Made by a program: the position numbers and the translations under genes. The notes below the pieces were generated by a model. The model did no database searches, was not told the DNA's origin, and saw nothing but the letters and a program-made list of their open reading frames with translations. From contig NZ_JACIGE010000010.1 of NCBI RefSeq assembly GCF_014197755.1, positions 113,267 to 177,266 of the forward strand: a stretch of 64,000 bases of DNA, written 5' to 3'. Source of the stretch: Rhodocyclus tenuis. GTDB lineage: Bacteria; Pseudomonadota; Gammaproteobacteria; Burkholderiales; Rhodocyclaceae. Every line of letters starts with the position of its first letter. The stretch's first letter is position 1. Below, piece after piece: positions 1 to 8,816 of this stretch.

Positions 1-2
1 CC

Positions 3-713
3 AAGGCGCGCAGCCTGCCGCCGGTGGTGAACACCACCGCCACCGACGCCGACAGCGTGCTCGCCGCGCTGCCGGCGCGCGACACGCTCGAACACGCGCT
101 CGGCGTCATCCATCAGGCGGCGGCCGCCGACGGTTTGAGCACCGCCGTCGCCGAGTATCGCGCGCGCCAGGAAGGCGAATTCACGCGCTACGAGATCGCC
201 CTGCCGGTCAAGGCCGCGTGGACGCCGCTGCGCCACTGGCTGGCAGCGGTCGTCGACACCCAGCCGGCACTGGCGGTCGACGAGCTCTCGCTGCATCGCG
301 ACAACGCCGAAGGCGAGCCGCTCGCCGGCCGTGTACAGCTGACGCTTTACCTGCGCAGCGCGGCCACCTCGGGCCAGTCGGGCGAAAGCACCCTGCCCGA
401 GCGCAGCGAACTCGCGGCGAGCGCCGTCGACGCGCCGCAACTCTTCGCCGCCCGCTCCTGGCAACCGCCACCACCGCCGCCACCACCCATACCGGCACCG
501 ACCGCGCCGCCGCTGCCCTTCAAGTTTGCCGGCCGGCTGATGGAAGAAGACGGACTGAAGATATTCCTGAACCAGAGCAACAAGACGATCCTCGTCAAGC
601 AGGGCGACCACCTCGGCAATTACGACATCGAACGTATCGACAAGAGTTCGGCCGTGTTCGTTTACCGCCCGCTACAGGAAAAACAGACCATGATTTTTGG
701 AGGTGACGATTGA
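3..713 (+). CDS. Type II secretion/type IV pilus-like assembly protein (5' cut by window edge)
   Basis: The frame is open to the first base, so the N terminus lies outside the window; GTG codons near 24 are probably internal. The visible part has a GspM/PilO-like alpha/beta region (about residues 10-120), a proline-rich linker with a run of eight prolines, and a C-terminal block (FKFAGRLMEEDGLKIFL then a VKQGDHLGNYDIERI segment) that resembles PilP/GspC small beta domains, which contact secretins. It overlaps the following secretin by four bases, so the two are translationally coupled. I infer a periplasmic linker between inner-membrane platform and secretin. The exact family is not certain. 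Confidence 0.6.
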   Translation, partial: KARSLPPVVNTTATDADSVLAALPARDTLEHALGVIHQAAAADGLSTAVAEYRARQEGEFTRYEIALPVKAAWTPLRHWLAAVVDTQPALAVDELSLHRDNAEGEPLAGRVQLTLYLRSAATSGQSGESTLPERSELAASAVDAPQLFAARSWQPPPPPPPPIPAPTAPPLPFKFAGRLMEEDGLKIFLNQSNKTILVKQGDHLGNYDIERIDKSSAVFVYRPLQEKQTMIFGGDD

Positions 714-2815
714 CCAAGCCGCCCCGGGCCGCACGCCTGCTTGTTGCCGCCGTGCTTGCCGCGAGCCTGCTCGCCGGCTGTGCCAGCCACCCGGCGATCG
801 AAGCCAGCCGCCAGCTGATGGCCAGCGGCAATACCGACGCCGCGATGCAGCGCCTGCTCGAAGCGACGCAACGCTCGCCCGACGACATCGAGCTGCGCGC
901 CGCTTTCCATCGCCAGCGTGACCTTGCCAGCGCGCAGCTGCTGGCCAGCGCCGACGGCGCGCGCAGCAGTGGTCGCGAGGAAGAGGCCGAAGCGCTCTAC
1001 CGGCGCGTGCAGCGTTTCGACGAGAAGAACGCCCGTGCCGCCAGCGGCCTCGCCGCCATCGCCGCCGACCGCCGGCGCAACACGCTGGTCAGCGAAGGCG
1101 AAGCGGCACTGGCCAAGGACAAGCCGGCGCTCGCCGAACGCAACGCGCGCACCGTCCTCGCCGAAGCACCGGCGCACGGCGGCGCACGCGCGCTGCTGCG
1201 TGCCGTGCAGGAAAGGCAGGCGCGGGAAGAAGCCAAGGCATTGGCGCCGAAATCGCCGGCACCCAAGCCGATTTCGCTCGAATTCCGCGATGTGGCGCTG
1301 AAGGCCGTCTTCGAGGTGCTGGCGCGCTCGTCGGGGATCAACTTCGTCTTCGACAAGGACGTGCGTTCGGACACCAAGGTCACCATCTTCATCCGCAACA
1401 GCAACGTCGATGAAATCGTCCGCCTGATCCTCGCCACCAACCAGCTGGAGAGCAAGCAGCTCAACGAAAACTCGCTGCTCATCTACCCGAAGACCGCGGC
1501 CAAGGCCAAGGAACACCAGGAAATGGTCGTGCGCAGCTTCTTCCTCGCCAACGGCGACGCCAAGCAGGCGCAGACGATGCTGAAGAACGTGCTCAAGGCC
1601 AAGGACATGTTCATCGACGAGCGCCTCGGACTGGTGGTCATCAAGGACACGCCGGAAGTGGTGAAACTCGCCGAGCGCCTGATCGAGTCGCTCGATCTGG
1701 CCGAGCCGGAAGTGATGCTCGACCTCGAAGTGCTTGAAATCAGCCGCAGCCAGCTCTACGAGCTTGGTCTCGATTTCCCTGACCAGATCGGCTACGGCAA
1801 GATCACGCCGGATGTGGTCAACAAAGTCACCGACACCAGCGGTGTCACCATCAGCCAGACGACCACCTTCGGCGGCGTTCTCGCTCCTGGCAACATCGAT
1901 CTGCGCAGCCGTGTCGGGCTGACGACCTTCGTCGCCAATCCCGGCCTGCTGCTCAACCTCAAGTCGAACGGCGGCGACAGCAAGCTGCTCGCCAACCCGC
2001 GTATCCGCGTCAAGAGCCACGAGAAGGCAAAGATCCACATCGGCGACAAGCTGCCGGTGTTCACCACCACCGCCACCGCCAACGTCGGCGTTGCCGCGTC
2101 GGTGTCGTACATCGACGTCGGCCTCAAGCTCGATGTCGAGCCCGTCGTGCATATGGAAGACGAGGTGGCGATCAAGGTCGGCCTCGAAGTGAGCAGCGTG
2201 GTCAAGGAAATCGCCGGCCCGTCGAACTCGACCGCCTACCAGATCGGCACGCGCAGCGCCGCCACCTCGCTGCGTCTGCGCAACGGTGAAACGCAGGTGC
2301 TCGCCGGTCTGATCAGCAACGAGGAGCGCAACAGCGCCGCCAAGCTGCCCGGATTCGGCGACGTGCCGCTGCTCGGCCGGCTGTTTGCCAGCAACAAGGA
2401 CAGCAGCAACAAGACCGAGATCGTGTTGCTGATCACGCCGCGCATCATGCGCAACCTGACGCCGCCGCAAAGGAGCGACCCGGCACTGGCCGCCGGCACC
2501 GAAAGCAATGTCGGTGCGCCAGCGCTGCGCATCAGCCCGTCGGCGCCGCGCAGTCTGGGCGTCGGCATGAGCCGCAATGCCGCTCCCGCGCCAGCGGCAG
2601 CAGCGCCCACCGGCGACGCCGGCCAGCCGCCGGCAGCGCCCGAAGCGCCGGCCGACAACACGCCCGGACTGCCGCCGCCGGAAGCGCTGTCGCCGCCCGA
2701 CGAGATCAAGGTCAACGCGCCACCGCCCTTCGTCAATGCCGGCGACCCGATCAACCCGGCGCCGCCAGCCGCCAACCCGGCGCCGGGCGCCGCCAACGAA
2801 AGCCCGCCGCAGTGA
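710..2815 (+). CDS. Lipoprotein secretin of a type II secretion/MSHA-like system
   Basis: The 701-residue protein starts at TTG 710 with GGAGG at 699-703. It has a lipoprotein signal with lipobox LAGC (Cys24), a TPR-like helical region (about 30-160), an STN-type short N domain (about 185-260), a secretin N domain (about 265-345), and a C-terminal secretin barrel with the typical VLAGLISNEE and PGFGDVPLLGRLF motifs (about 535-570). A proline/alanine-rich tail of about 100 residues follows. Secretins form the outer-membrane channel for pseudopilus-driven export or pili. The TPR part fused before the secretin recalls GspD/MshL relatives of betaproteobacteria. It overlaps genes on both sides by four bases. 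Confidence 0.9.
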   Translation: MTKPPRAARLLVAAVLAASLLAGCASHPAIEASRQLMASGNTDAAMQRLLEATQRSPDDIELRAAFHRQRDLASAQLLASADGARSSGREEEAEALYRRVQRFDEKNARAASGLAAIAADRRRNTLVSEGEAALAKDKPALAERNARTVLAEAPAHGGARALLRAVQERQAREEAKALAPKSPAPKPISLEFRDVALKAVFEVLARSSGINFVFDKDVRSDTKVTIFIRNSNVDEIVRLILATNQLESKQLNENSLLIYPKTAAKAKEHQEMVVRSFFLANGDAKQAQTMLKNVLKAKDMFIDERLGLVVIKDTPEVVKLAERLIESLDLAEPEVMLDLEVLEISRSQLYELGLDFPDQIGYGKITPDVVNKVTDTSGVTISQTTTFGGVLAPGNIDLRSRVGLTTFVANPGLLLNLKSNGGDSKLLANPRIRVKSHEKAKIHIGDKLPVFTTTATANVGVAASVSYIDVGLKLDVEPVVHMEDEVAIKVGLEVSSVVKEIAGPSNSTAYQIGTRSAATSLRLRNGETQVLAGLISNEERNSAAKLPGFGDVPLLGRLFASNKDSSNKTEIVLLITPRIMRNLTPPQRSDPALAAGTESNVGAPALRISPSAPRSLGVGMSRNAAPAPAAAAPTGDAGQPPAAPEAPADNTPGLPPPEALSPPDEIKVNAPPPFVNAGDPINPAPPAANPAPGAANESPPQ

Positions 2816-3294
2816 AACAGCGGCGACACGCGTCCGGTTTCACGCTGATCGAACTGGTGGTCACCGTCGCCATCGTCAGCGTGCTCGCGACGATGGCGCT
2901 GCCGCTGGCCGAAACGACGATCCAGCGCAGCAAGGAAGCCGAACTGCGCAGCGCCTTGCGGCAGATCCGCGAGGGCATCGACGCCTACAAGCGCGCCGGC
3001 GAGGAAGGCCGCATCCAGCTGCGCGCCGACGCCTCGGGCTATCCGCCAAGGCTGGAAGTGCTGGAAAACGGTGTCGAGGACATTCGCCGCCCCGACCTCG
3101 CCAAAATCTATTTCCTGCGCCGCCTGCCGCGCGACCCGTTCAACGCCGACCCGAGCCTGCCGGCGGCCGAAACCTGGGGCAAACGCAGCTACGCCAGTGC
3201 GCCCGACAACCCGGCGCCCGGCGACGACGTTTTCGACGTCCATTCGCTGGCCGAAGGGCGCGGTCTCAACGGCATTCCCTACCGCCAGTGGTGA
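2812..3294 (+). CDS. GspG-like pseudopilin
   Basis: The 160-residue protein starts at GTG 2812, overlapping the secretin stop. It has a class III prepilin leader with cleavage expected after Gly in SGFTLIELVV, the usual Glu at mature position 5, and a hydrophobic helix to about residue 35. The C-terminal domain contains a DPFNADP stretch and a conserved W(G)KRSYAS segment as in GspG-type major pseudopilins. It is probably processed by a prepilin peptidase that is not in the window and built into a periplasmic pseudopilus. Its close neighbours 3299-3676 and 3681-4262 are related prepilin-type proteins in the same operon. Confidence 0.85.
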   Translation: MKQRRHASGFTLIELVVTVAIVSVLATMALPLAETTIQRSKEAELRSALRQIREGIDAYKRAGEEGRIQLRADASGYPPRLEVLENGVEDIRRPDLAKIYFLRRLPRDPFNADPSLPAAETWGKRSYASAPDNPAPGDDVFDVHSLAEGRGLNGIPYRQW

Positions 3295-3298
3295 GCGC

Positions 3299-3676
3299 AT
3301 GAAGAAACAGCGCGCCTTCACGCTGATCGAACTGATGGTGGTGATGGCCATCGTCGCGCTGCTGCTAAGCATCGCCGCACCGCGCTACTTCAATCACCTT
3401 GAGCGCGCGCGCGAAGCGACGCTGCGCCAGTCGCTGGCGGTGATGCGCGACGCCATCGACAAGTTTCACGGCGACACCAGCGCCTACCCGGAAACGCTCG
3501 AAGACCTCGCGGTCAAGCGCTACCTGCGCGCCGTTCCCGTCGACCCATTGACCGACAGCGCCGAAACCTGGGTGATCGTGCCGCCACCGCCGGCCAACGG
3601 AGCCGGCCGCGTCTGGGACGTGAAGAGCGGCGCCGAAGGCAACGGCCTTGACGGCAGCGCCTACAGCGAGTGGTGA
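3299..3676 (+). CDS. GspG-like pseudopilin with Ala before the cleavage site
   Basis: I chose ATG 3299, four bases after the upstream stop, because the prepilin leader begins there; the longer open frame upstream is a shadow of the previous gene. The 125-residue product has a short charged leader (MKKQRA) followed by FTLIELMVVMAIVALLL. The residue before the predicted cleavage is Ala, not the usual Gly. The soluble domain (AYPETLEDLAVKRYLRAVPVD PLTD) resembles GspG. It follows another GspG-like gene, so the operon has at least two related subunits. The role is a minor or major pseudopilin, by family. Confidence 0.8.
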   Translation: MKKQRAFTLIELMVVMAIVALLLSIAAPRYFNHLERAREATLRQSLAVMRDAIDKFHGDTSAYPETLEDLAVKRYLRAVPVDPLTDSAETWVIVPPPPANGAGRVWDVKSGAEGNGLDGSAYSEW

Positions 3677-3680
3677 GTTG

Positions 3681-4262
3681 ATGCCGCCGCGAAACGCGCC
3701 GGTGCACAGCGTGATGCGAGGAGCGCGCCGCGCGCGCCAGCGTGGCTACACCTATCTGCTGCTGCTTTTTGCCGTCGCCGCGATGGGCCTGCTCACCGGT
3801 ATCGCCGCCGAAAGCTGGACGACGCTGGCGCAGCGCGAACGCGAGGCCGAGCTGCTCTTCGTCGGCAACCAGTATCGCGAAGCCTTGCGCCGCTATGACG
3901 AAGCGCTGCCCGGCACCGATCTGCGCGGTCCGGCTAGGCTGGAAGACCTGCTGCGCGACCCGCGCTTTCCCGACACGCGGCGCTACCTGCGCCAGCTCTA
4001 CGCCGACCCGGTGACCGGCCGCTTTGACTGGGTGCTGGTGCGCGAGGGCGGCCGCATCGTCGGCCTGCACAGCCGCTCGACGCAGGCACCGCTGAAGAGC
4101 GACGGCTTCCTTGCCCGCGACAATGCGTTGCGCGGCGGTAAAACCTATGCCGACTGGCTGTTTGGCCGCGGCGCGATCAGCCCGGCGAGCACCAGCGCGA
4201 GCACTGGCGCGGCATCGGCCGGCACGGGCGCCGCCGATAGTCCTAACGGGCTAACTCGCTAG
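3681..4262 (+). CDS. Prepilin-type secretion protein
   Basis: The ATG at 3681 lies five bases after the previous stop and gives 193 residues. A basic stretch (RRARQRGYTYLLLLF) is a prepilin-like leader with cleavage possible after Gly, followed by one membrane helix. The segment QREREAELLFVGNQYREALRRY is characteristic of GspH/GspG-like proteins encoded after GspG in many betaproteobacterial operons. The protein ends in a low-complexity Ser/Thr/Ala tail. It is the last gene of the operon. Later ATG or GTG starts near 3710 are possible because the leader begins only around residue 16. Confidence 0.7.
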   Translation: MPPRNAPVHSVMRGARRARQRGYTYLLLLFAVAAMGLLTGIAAESWTTLAQREREAELLFVGNQYREALRRYDEALPGTDLRGPARLEDLLRDPRFPDTRRYLRQLYADPVTGRFDWVLVREGGRIVGLHSRSTQAPLKSDGFLARDNALRGGKTYADWLFGRGAISPASTSASTGAASAGTGAADSPNGLTR

Positions 4263-4435
4263 GGCAGCGGCATAGCTTCAACGTAACAGTCGGCGTTTAA
4301 CTTTCATTTACGCTTTTTCGCCCTTGCCAGACCCGACAGGTTACCCGCCATGCCAAATCAGCCTCACGCCATCCCTTGTCCGCAGCACCCGGCCGCCACG
4401 GCCTTACCTGCTGCGACAGTGCGCCGACACGTGAC

Positions 4436-5236
4436 ATGAACCTGCTGCTCGCGTCACCCGAAAAGAATCTGGTCATGCTCTCCGAGCGCGAGCGGGAATA
4501 TCTCGTTCGCGCCATCGAGTCCGGGCTGTATGTGCGCAAGCGCCATCAGTTCTTTCTCTGGGCGCAGGGTCAGCTGCACGGAATCCTGCCGCACGAACTG
4601 CTCATCTGCCTGCGCCTCGACGACGACGGCCACGTGCTGCAGATGGAGTGCTTCAACAGCTGCCTGCTCGACGAAGAACGGCAGGAAGTCATCTGCCATC
4701 CGGCCAACGGCATCGCCGTCCGCCTGGCGCGCCTGTGTGGCGAGCACGGCAGCCCGCTGATCCTCGCCTGCGGCGACGAGCCGCAGCAGCTGGAACTGGG
4801 CGCCGACTTCCGCCGCTGGGGACTGCGCAACGCCATGGTCTGCGCCTCGGACTACCTGTTCGGCAGCATCTGCGTATTCGTTCTCTTCGACCTCAAGGAA
4901 GGCCCGACGCAACGCCACGCCTACCTGCTCGAACTGATGCTGCCGCACCTGCAGATCGCGCTGCTGCGCCTGCTGACGCCGAGCAGCAGCGTGAACGAAC
5001 CGCGCATCGGCACCGGCAACCGGCTGATCACCGCGCGCGAAGTCGAAATCCTGCGCCTGGTGCAGCAGGGAAAGAGCAACCAGGACATCGGCTCGGCGCT
5101 CGGCATCAGCCCGCTGACCGTGAAAAACCATGTGCAGCGCATTTACCGCAAGCTCAACGTGCAGAACCGTGCGCACGCCGTCTCGCGCGGCATTTCGCTG
5201 CGCCTGCTCGACTCCGCCGCCGGACTCAACGCATGA
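4436..5236 (+). CDS. epsA: LuxR-family regulator EpsA (exopolysaccharide/PEP-CTERM associated)
   Basis: From ATG 4436 the product has 266 residues. The N-terminal domain carries the stretch REREYLVRAIES and FFLWAQGQLHGILPHE, which I recognise from EpsA, the regulator found with exosortase/exopolysaccharide loci. The C terminus (about 200-260) is a LuxR/GerE helix-turn-helix: LITAREVEILRLVQQGKSNQ, then LTVKNHVQRIYRKLNV. No receiver domain is present. It stands about 170 bases after the pseudopilin operon and overlaps the ankyrin gene by four bases. Nearby PEP-CTERM genes fit a role in controlling surface polysaccharide or exported proteins, though targets are not shown by the sequence. Confidence 0.85.
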   Translation: MNLLLASPEKNLVMLSEREREYLVRAIESGLYVRKRHQFFLWAQGQLHGILPHELLICLRLDDDGHVLQMECFNSCLLDEERQEVICHPANGIAVRLARLCGEHGSPLILACGDEPQQLELGADFRRWGLRNAMVCASDYLFGSICVFVLFDLKEGPTQRHAYLLELMLPHLQIALLRLLTPSSSVNEPRIGTGNRLITAREVEILRLVQQGKSNQDIGSALGISPLTVKNHVQRIYRKLNVQNRAHAVSRGISLRLLDSAAGLNA

Positions 5237-6051
5237 AGCCGCCCCGCCGCCCCGCCATCCTCTGCCGCCTGGCGCCGCTGCTGCTGGCAATACTCGCCAG
5301 CAACGCCAGTGCTGACGACTCGACGCCCGACCTCGACTGGCTGCGGGACGGCCGCAGCATTGCGCCGCAAACCCGACACGGCAGCGATCTGCCGCCGGTG
5401 TTTCTCGCCGGCCTGCCGCAAAACGCGCCGAACGCGATTGAAATCAACGGCGAAACCGACGCACTGCTCGCCGCCGTGCGCGCCGGCGATCTTGCGCGCG
5501 TGAAAGCCCTGCTCAAGGACGGCGTGCTGGTCAACGCCGCCGATCTGCGCGGCGAACGCGCGCTGCCGCTGGCGGTGCGCGCCGGCCGTCTCGAACTCGT
5601 CCGGCAGTTGCTCAACGCCGGCGCCGACGCCGACCTGCGCGGCGCCGACGGCATGGCACCGCTGTCGCTCGCCGCACTGGCCGGCAATGTGGCGCTGACC
5701 CGGCTGCTGCTCAAGGCCGGCGCCGACATCGACCGGAAAAGCGCGCACGGCAACACGCCGCTGCTCGACGCCGTGCTCATGAACCGCGTCGACGTCGTGC
5801 GCGTGCTGCTGGCGGCAAAGCCCGACCTCGAACGCTACGACCGCGACGGCCTGCACGCGCTGGCGCTGGCGGCGCGCGACGGCCGCGGCGAAATCGTCGA
5901 CCTGCTGCTCAAAAACGGCGCCGCAGCCGAATTCCCCGACCGCAGCGGCCGTCCGGCGCTGTTCTGGGCGATCTACCGGCAGCAGCGGCAGAGCACCGAC
6001 CTGCTGCTGGCCAGCGGCGCCAACCCCGGCGCCATGTCGACCGACTTCTGA
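5233..6051 (+). CDS. Secreted ankyrin-repeat protein
   Basis: ATG 5233 overlaps the epsA stop (ATGA) and gives 272 residues. A signal peptide (about residues 1-27, ending ASNASA) is followed by a 50-residue linker and then about six ankyrin repeats (about 75-270) with the typical G-x-TPL-H-like and A-x-x-G-x-x-x-x-V-x-x-LL pattern, for example RLELVRQLLNAGADADLRG. The start is supported by the signal peptide; the longer open frame upstream is a shadow of epsA. It is likely a periplasmic protein-binding scaffold co-expressed with EpsA. The partner is unknown. Confidence 0.8.
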   Translation: MKPPRRPAILCRLAPLLLAILASNASADDSTPDLDWLRDGRSIAPQTRHGSDLPPVFLAGLPQNAPNAIEINGETDALLAAVRAGDLARVKALLKDGVLVNAADLRGERALPLAVRAGRLELVRQLLNAGADADLRGADGMAPLSLAALAGNVALTRLLLKAGADIDRKSAHGNTPLLDAVLMNRVDVVRVLLAAKPDLERYDRDGLHALALAARDGRGEIVDLLLKNGAAAEFPDRSGRPALFWAIYRQQRQSTDLLLASGANPGAMSTDF

Positions 6052-6226
6052 GTTGCCGGGCGCCGCCGCGGGCATGGTCCGTTCGCCGCGGACGTAGTGC
6101 TAAACGACTACGAAAAGCTGAAACCTGAAATACCAAGGACGTAAAGCGGGCCATGCAAAGTGCGAGTCAGGACTCGTGCAAGTGGCGGGCCTGCAGTACC
6201 CAACCCAACCTTCAGGAGAATCAAGC

Positions 6227-7084
6227 ATGAATTTCAAACTCAAGATGATCGCCGCCGCCGCGGCGATGGTCGTCGCCGGCGGCGCCAACGCCGCGTTTGA
6301 GGATTTCGCCTCGGGCAACAGCTCGCTCGGCTTCTTTGCAATCGACAACACCGGCACCAACAAGTCGTCGACCTTCATCGACCTGCTCTACAACTACGAG
6401 GACTTCAAGACCGTCGCCGCGACCGCCGGTACCAAGATCGTCTGGAACTTCAACACCAACTCGCTGACGGTCAATGGCGTTTCGCAAACGGCCGGCAGCT
6501 GGTCGAGCGCCTTCACTGCCTTCCAGAACGCTGGCACGCTGGCTGGCTCCGACAAGGTGCAGTGGGGCGTCTATGGTGGTGATTCGGTCTCTTCCGGTGA
6601 CGTTCCCGGCGACTATGGCTATCTGGTCACCTCGACGTCCACCTTGAGCACGATCAAGACCCAACAGCAAAACAATATGTCCAGTTTTTCGTTGGCCAAC
6701 TCCTTGTACATCCCGGCGAACCAGAAAGCGGACGGCGATGCGAGCACGGCGCTGAACGGAACGGCGATCAATTTCGTCGGCGCCAGCTACAAGTTTGGCA
6801 CCCAGCTCAATTTCCAGGGCAAGGCCGCGTTCAAGGTCGCCGCCAACGAAGGCGTCGACCAGTCCTTCTACCTGGTCGACAACAGCAACATCGTTGATGA
6901 CAGGTACGCCGGTGTGACCCAGTTCGGCGCCGGTAGTCCGTTCCAGGCAGCGAAGTTCAGCTACTCCGCTGGCGTGCTGACTTACACGGTTCCGGTTCCC
7001 GAACCCGAAAGCTACGCGATGCTGCTCGCCGGCCTCGGCATGCTCGGCTTCATGGCGCGCCGCCGCCTCGGCAACCGCGTCTGA
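6227..7084 (+). CDS. PEP-CTERM sorted exported protein
   Basis: ATG 6227 has AGGAG at 6214-6218. The 285-residue product has a signal peptide (about 1-22, ending GANA), a beta-rich central part with no family I recognise, and a C-terminal PEP-CTERM signal: VPEPESYAMLLAGLGMLGF followed by RRR. By family, an exosortase recognises this tripartite tail; no exosortase gene is in the window. A gap of 175 bases before it probably holds its promoter. It is followed after 91 bases by another secreted protein. The central region is rich in Ser, Thr and Asn, as is usual for PEP-CTERM proteins. Confidence 0.85.
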   Translation: MNFKLKMIAAAAAMVVAGGANAAFEDFASGNSSLGFFAIDNTGTNKSSTFIDLLYNYEDFKTVAATAGTKIVWNFNTNSLTVNGVSQTAGSWSSAFTAFQNAGTLAGSDKVQWGVYGGDSVSSGDVPGDYGYLVTSTSTLSTIKTQQQNNMSSFSLANSLYIPANQKADGDASTALNGTAINFVGASYKFGTQLNFQGKAAFKVAANEGVDQSFYLVDNSNIVDDRYAGVTQFGAGSPFQAAKFSYSAGVLTYTVPVPEPESYAMLLAGLGMLGFMARRRLGNRV

Positions 7085-7123
7085 TTTCGCTCCCGCCTTC
7101 GATCCACACCTGTACTGACGAGT

Positions 7124-7140
7124 CCCCGGCGCCGCCGGGG
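7124..7140. other. Short GC-rich hairpin between two secreted-protein genes
   Basis: CCCCGGC and GCCGGGG pair around a three-base loop. It lies 40 bases after the PEP-CTERM gene stop and 36 bases before the next start. No T tract follows, so it may be an mRNA-stabilising or weak termination structure rather than a standard terminator. Confidence 0.35.
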
Positions 7141-7175
7141 CTCGCCTGCCTTCGACCCCCCTCAAGGAAAATCCC

Positions 7176-8630
7176 ATGAAAGTCAAATACCTCGCTCTCG
7201 CCCTCGCCGCGATGTCCGCCGGCGCCGCCAATGCCTACACCGACAATGAAACCAACCTCTACATCACCGGCGCCTCGGCGATCCGCAACAACGTCGCCGC
7301 TTCGATCAAGAAGCTGTGTGGCGATGCTGGCGGCGCCCTGACCGTCTACAAGAACGGATCGGGTGTTTCTTCGCTGGCCAACCAGATGGCCTACGTGTGC
7401 ACCGAGCCCATGGCCGGCACTTCGATCACGACGGTGCTGCACACGACGACCGGCGGCTCGCTGAACTCGATCCTCGGCATGTCGTCGAGCACGACCAACA
7501 AGGCACCGGACGGCGCTTTTTATCAACAGCAGCCGATGTCGTTTTCGGGCTGCGATGCCAGCGCCAACGCCGGCACCGGCGCCCTCGCCGGCTACTCGGT
7601 CAAGGCCAACTGCGGCCTCGATACGAAGGCGGCGTCGAACGGCGGTTTCTCCGACGTCGAATACGGCCCGGCAATCGGTCTGGTCGAAGGGCTCGACGCT
7701 GACGCCGACGGTTTCACGATCGGTGATGTGAGCGCCAAAACCACCGGCGTCGCGCAGGCCTTCGGCGTCGCCGTCAACAACAGGATGTACAAGGATCTGC
7801 AGACCGCGCAGGGAATCGTCGGCAAGGCGATCAGCACGCCGACCGACATCAACGGCGACGGCGATACCAGCGACAGTTCCCCCAACGAATCCGGCACCTG
7901 CGATCTCGGCAACCCGCTTCCCGATTGCCAGCCTTCGCTGAGCAGCTTGCAAATCCGCGCGCTGATCAGCAGCAATCTGTCCACCGCCGAGAAGAAGAAC
8001 GCCTCGGCGCTCGGCCTGACCGCCGGCACGCCGATCACCTACCTTAAGCGCCCCGTGACCTCCGGAACGCAGACCTCGGCGCAGGTGTTCTTCCTGAGCA
8101 AGGGCTGCGCCAACGGCCCGGCTGGCGGCGAACTCGACGTCGTCGCTCCCGGCCCCTCCTATAACGGTGGCAAGTTCATCGTGACCAACAATTCGGGCAC
8201 TGGGAACGTACTCAACGCGCTCGCAACCGCGACCAACTACTACTTCGGCATCGTCTCCGCCGAGAACCGAGCCCCGGTCACGATGGGTACCGACGCCTGG
8301 CGCTTCATCAAAGTTGACGGGGCAGCGATTTCCGATGGCACGGCGACCGGCCTGAACAAGAAGACCGCGATCAAGGGCGACTATCCGTTCTTCTTCGAAC
8401 CGGTCGGCTACAAGGGACCGGAAGGTAAGACCAGCACCGACGAAGCCGCGCTGATCGACGCAATCGCCGACAAGATGGCCTTGAAGCTTGCCGACGATGG
8501 CCCGACGACGGTCGGCCTGTTCATCAGCCCCGTCAACCCCAGCGGCTACGCCTACGATGGCGCCGAAGTCGGCAAGCTGGTTCGTGGCGGCTCGTCGCCG
8601 AGTTCCTGCCAGCCGCTGCAAGCGTTTTAA
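7176..8630 (+). CDS. Secreted protein of unknown function, possibly periplasmic-binding-protein-like
   Basis: ATG 7176 follows AAGGAA. The 484-residue protein has a clear signal peptide (about 1-20, ending GAANA) and a mature start YTDNETNLYITGASAIRNNV. That ITGASA/ISGATAFR type of opening occurs in betaproteobacterial secreted proteins that look distantly like phosphate-binding (PstS-type) domains; I regard that link as weak. Six or more Cys in the mature part could form disulfides. A stretch DINGDGDTSD resembles a calcium-binding loop. It lies directly before the TPS pair but is separated from it by a terminator-like hairpin, so co-transcription is doubtful. Confidence 0.65.
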   Translation: MKVKYLALALAAMSAGAANAYTDNETNLYITGASAIRNNVAASIKKLCGDAGGALTVYKNGSGVSSLANQMAYVCTEPMAGTSITTVLHTTTGGSLNSILGMSSSTTNKAPDGAFYQQQPMSFSGCDASANAGTGALAGYSVKANCGLDTKAASNGGFSDVEYGPAIGLVEGLDADADGFTIGDVSAKTTGVAQAFGVAVNNRMYKDLQTAQGIVGKAISTPTDINGDGDTSDSSPNESGTCDLGNPLPDCQPSLSSLQIRALISSNLSTAEKKNASALGLTAGTPITYLKRPVTSGTQTSAQVFFLSKGCANGPAGGELDVVAPGPSYNGGKFIVTNNSGTGNVLNALATATNYYFGIVSAENRAPVTMGTDAWRFIKVDGAAISDGTATGLNKKTAIKGDYPFFFEPVGYKGPEGKTSTDEAALIDAIADKMALKLADDGPTTVGLFISPVNPSGYAYDGAEVGKLVRGGSSPSSCQPLQAF

Positions 8631-8700
8631 TCCGGTATAGCCGGACCGGCAGCAAAAGGCTGACGGCCTGAAATTGCAGGCCATCCTGCCCGCAATACCC

Positions 8701-8743
8701 GCAACAGCCCTTCCCCGTGACGGGAGGGGCTGTTGCATTCATT
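8701..8743 (+). terminator. Probable rho-independent terminator
   Basis: GCAACAGCCC at 8701-8710 pairs with GGGCTGTTGC at 8727-8736, with further imperfect pairing inside, and ATTCATTT follows. It stands 70 bases after the stop of the secreted protein gene and 74 bases before the tpsB start. Confidence 0.7.
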
Positions 8744-8816
8744 TCGCGCGCCATGGCGCATCAGTCCTGCCCACGCTCACCGTTTCTTCATGGAGCGACG
8801 AGCTCCGGACCCACTC

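Noticed and set aside
662..2470. Long minus-strand frame of about 600 codons opposite the secretin
   Set aside because: High-GC codon use makes long antisense frames; the plus-strand secretin has clear domains and overlaps both neighbours correctly.
7176..8630. Firm assignment as a phosphate-binding (PstS) protein
   Set aside because: Only the first residues of the mature part recall that group; no transporter genes are near, so I left it as unknown.
8650..8690. tRNA-like or small RNA structure before the terminator
   Set aside because: No cloverleaf or conserved arms could be built; the only stable structure is the hairpin at 8701-8736.
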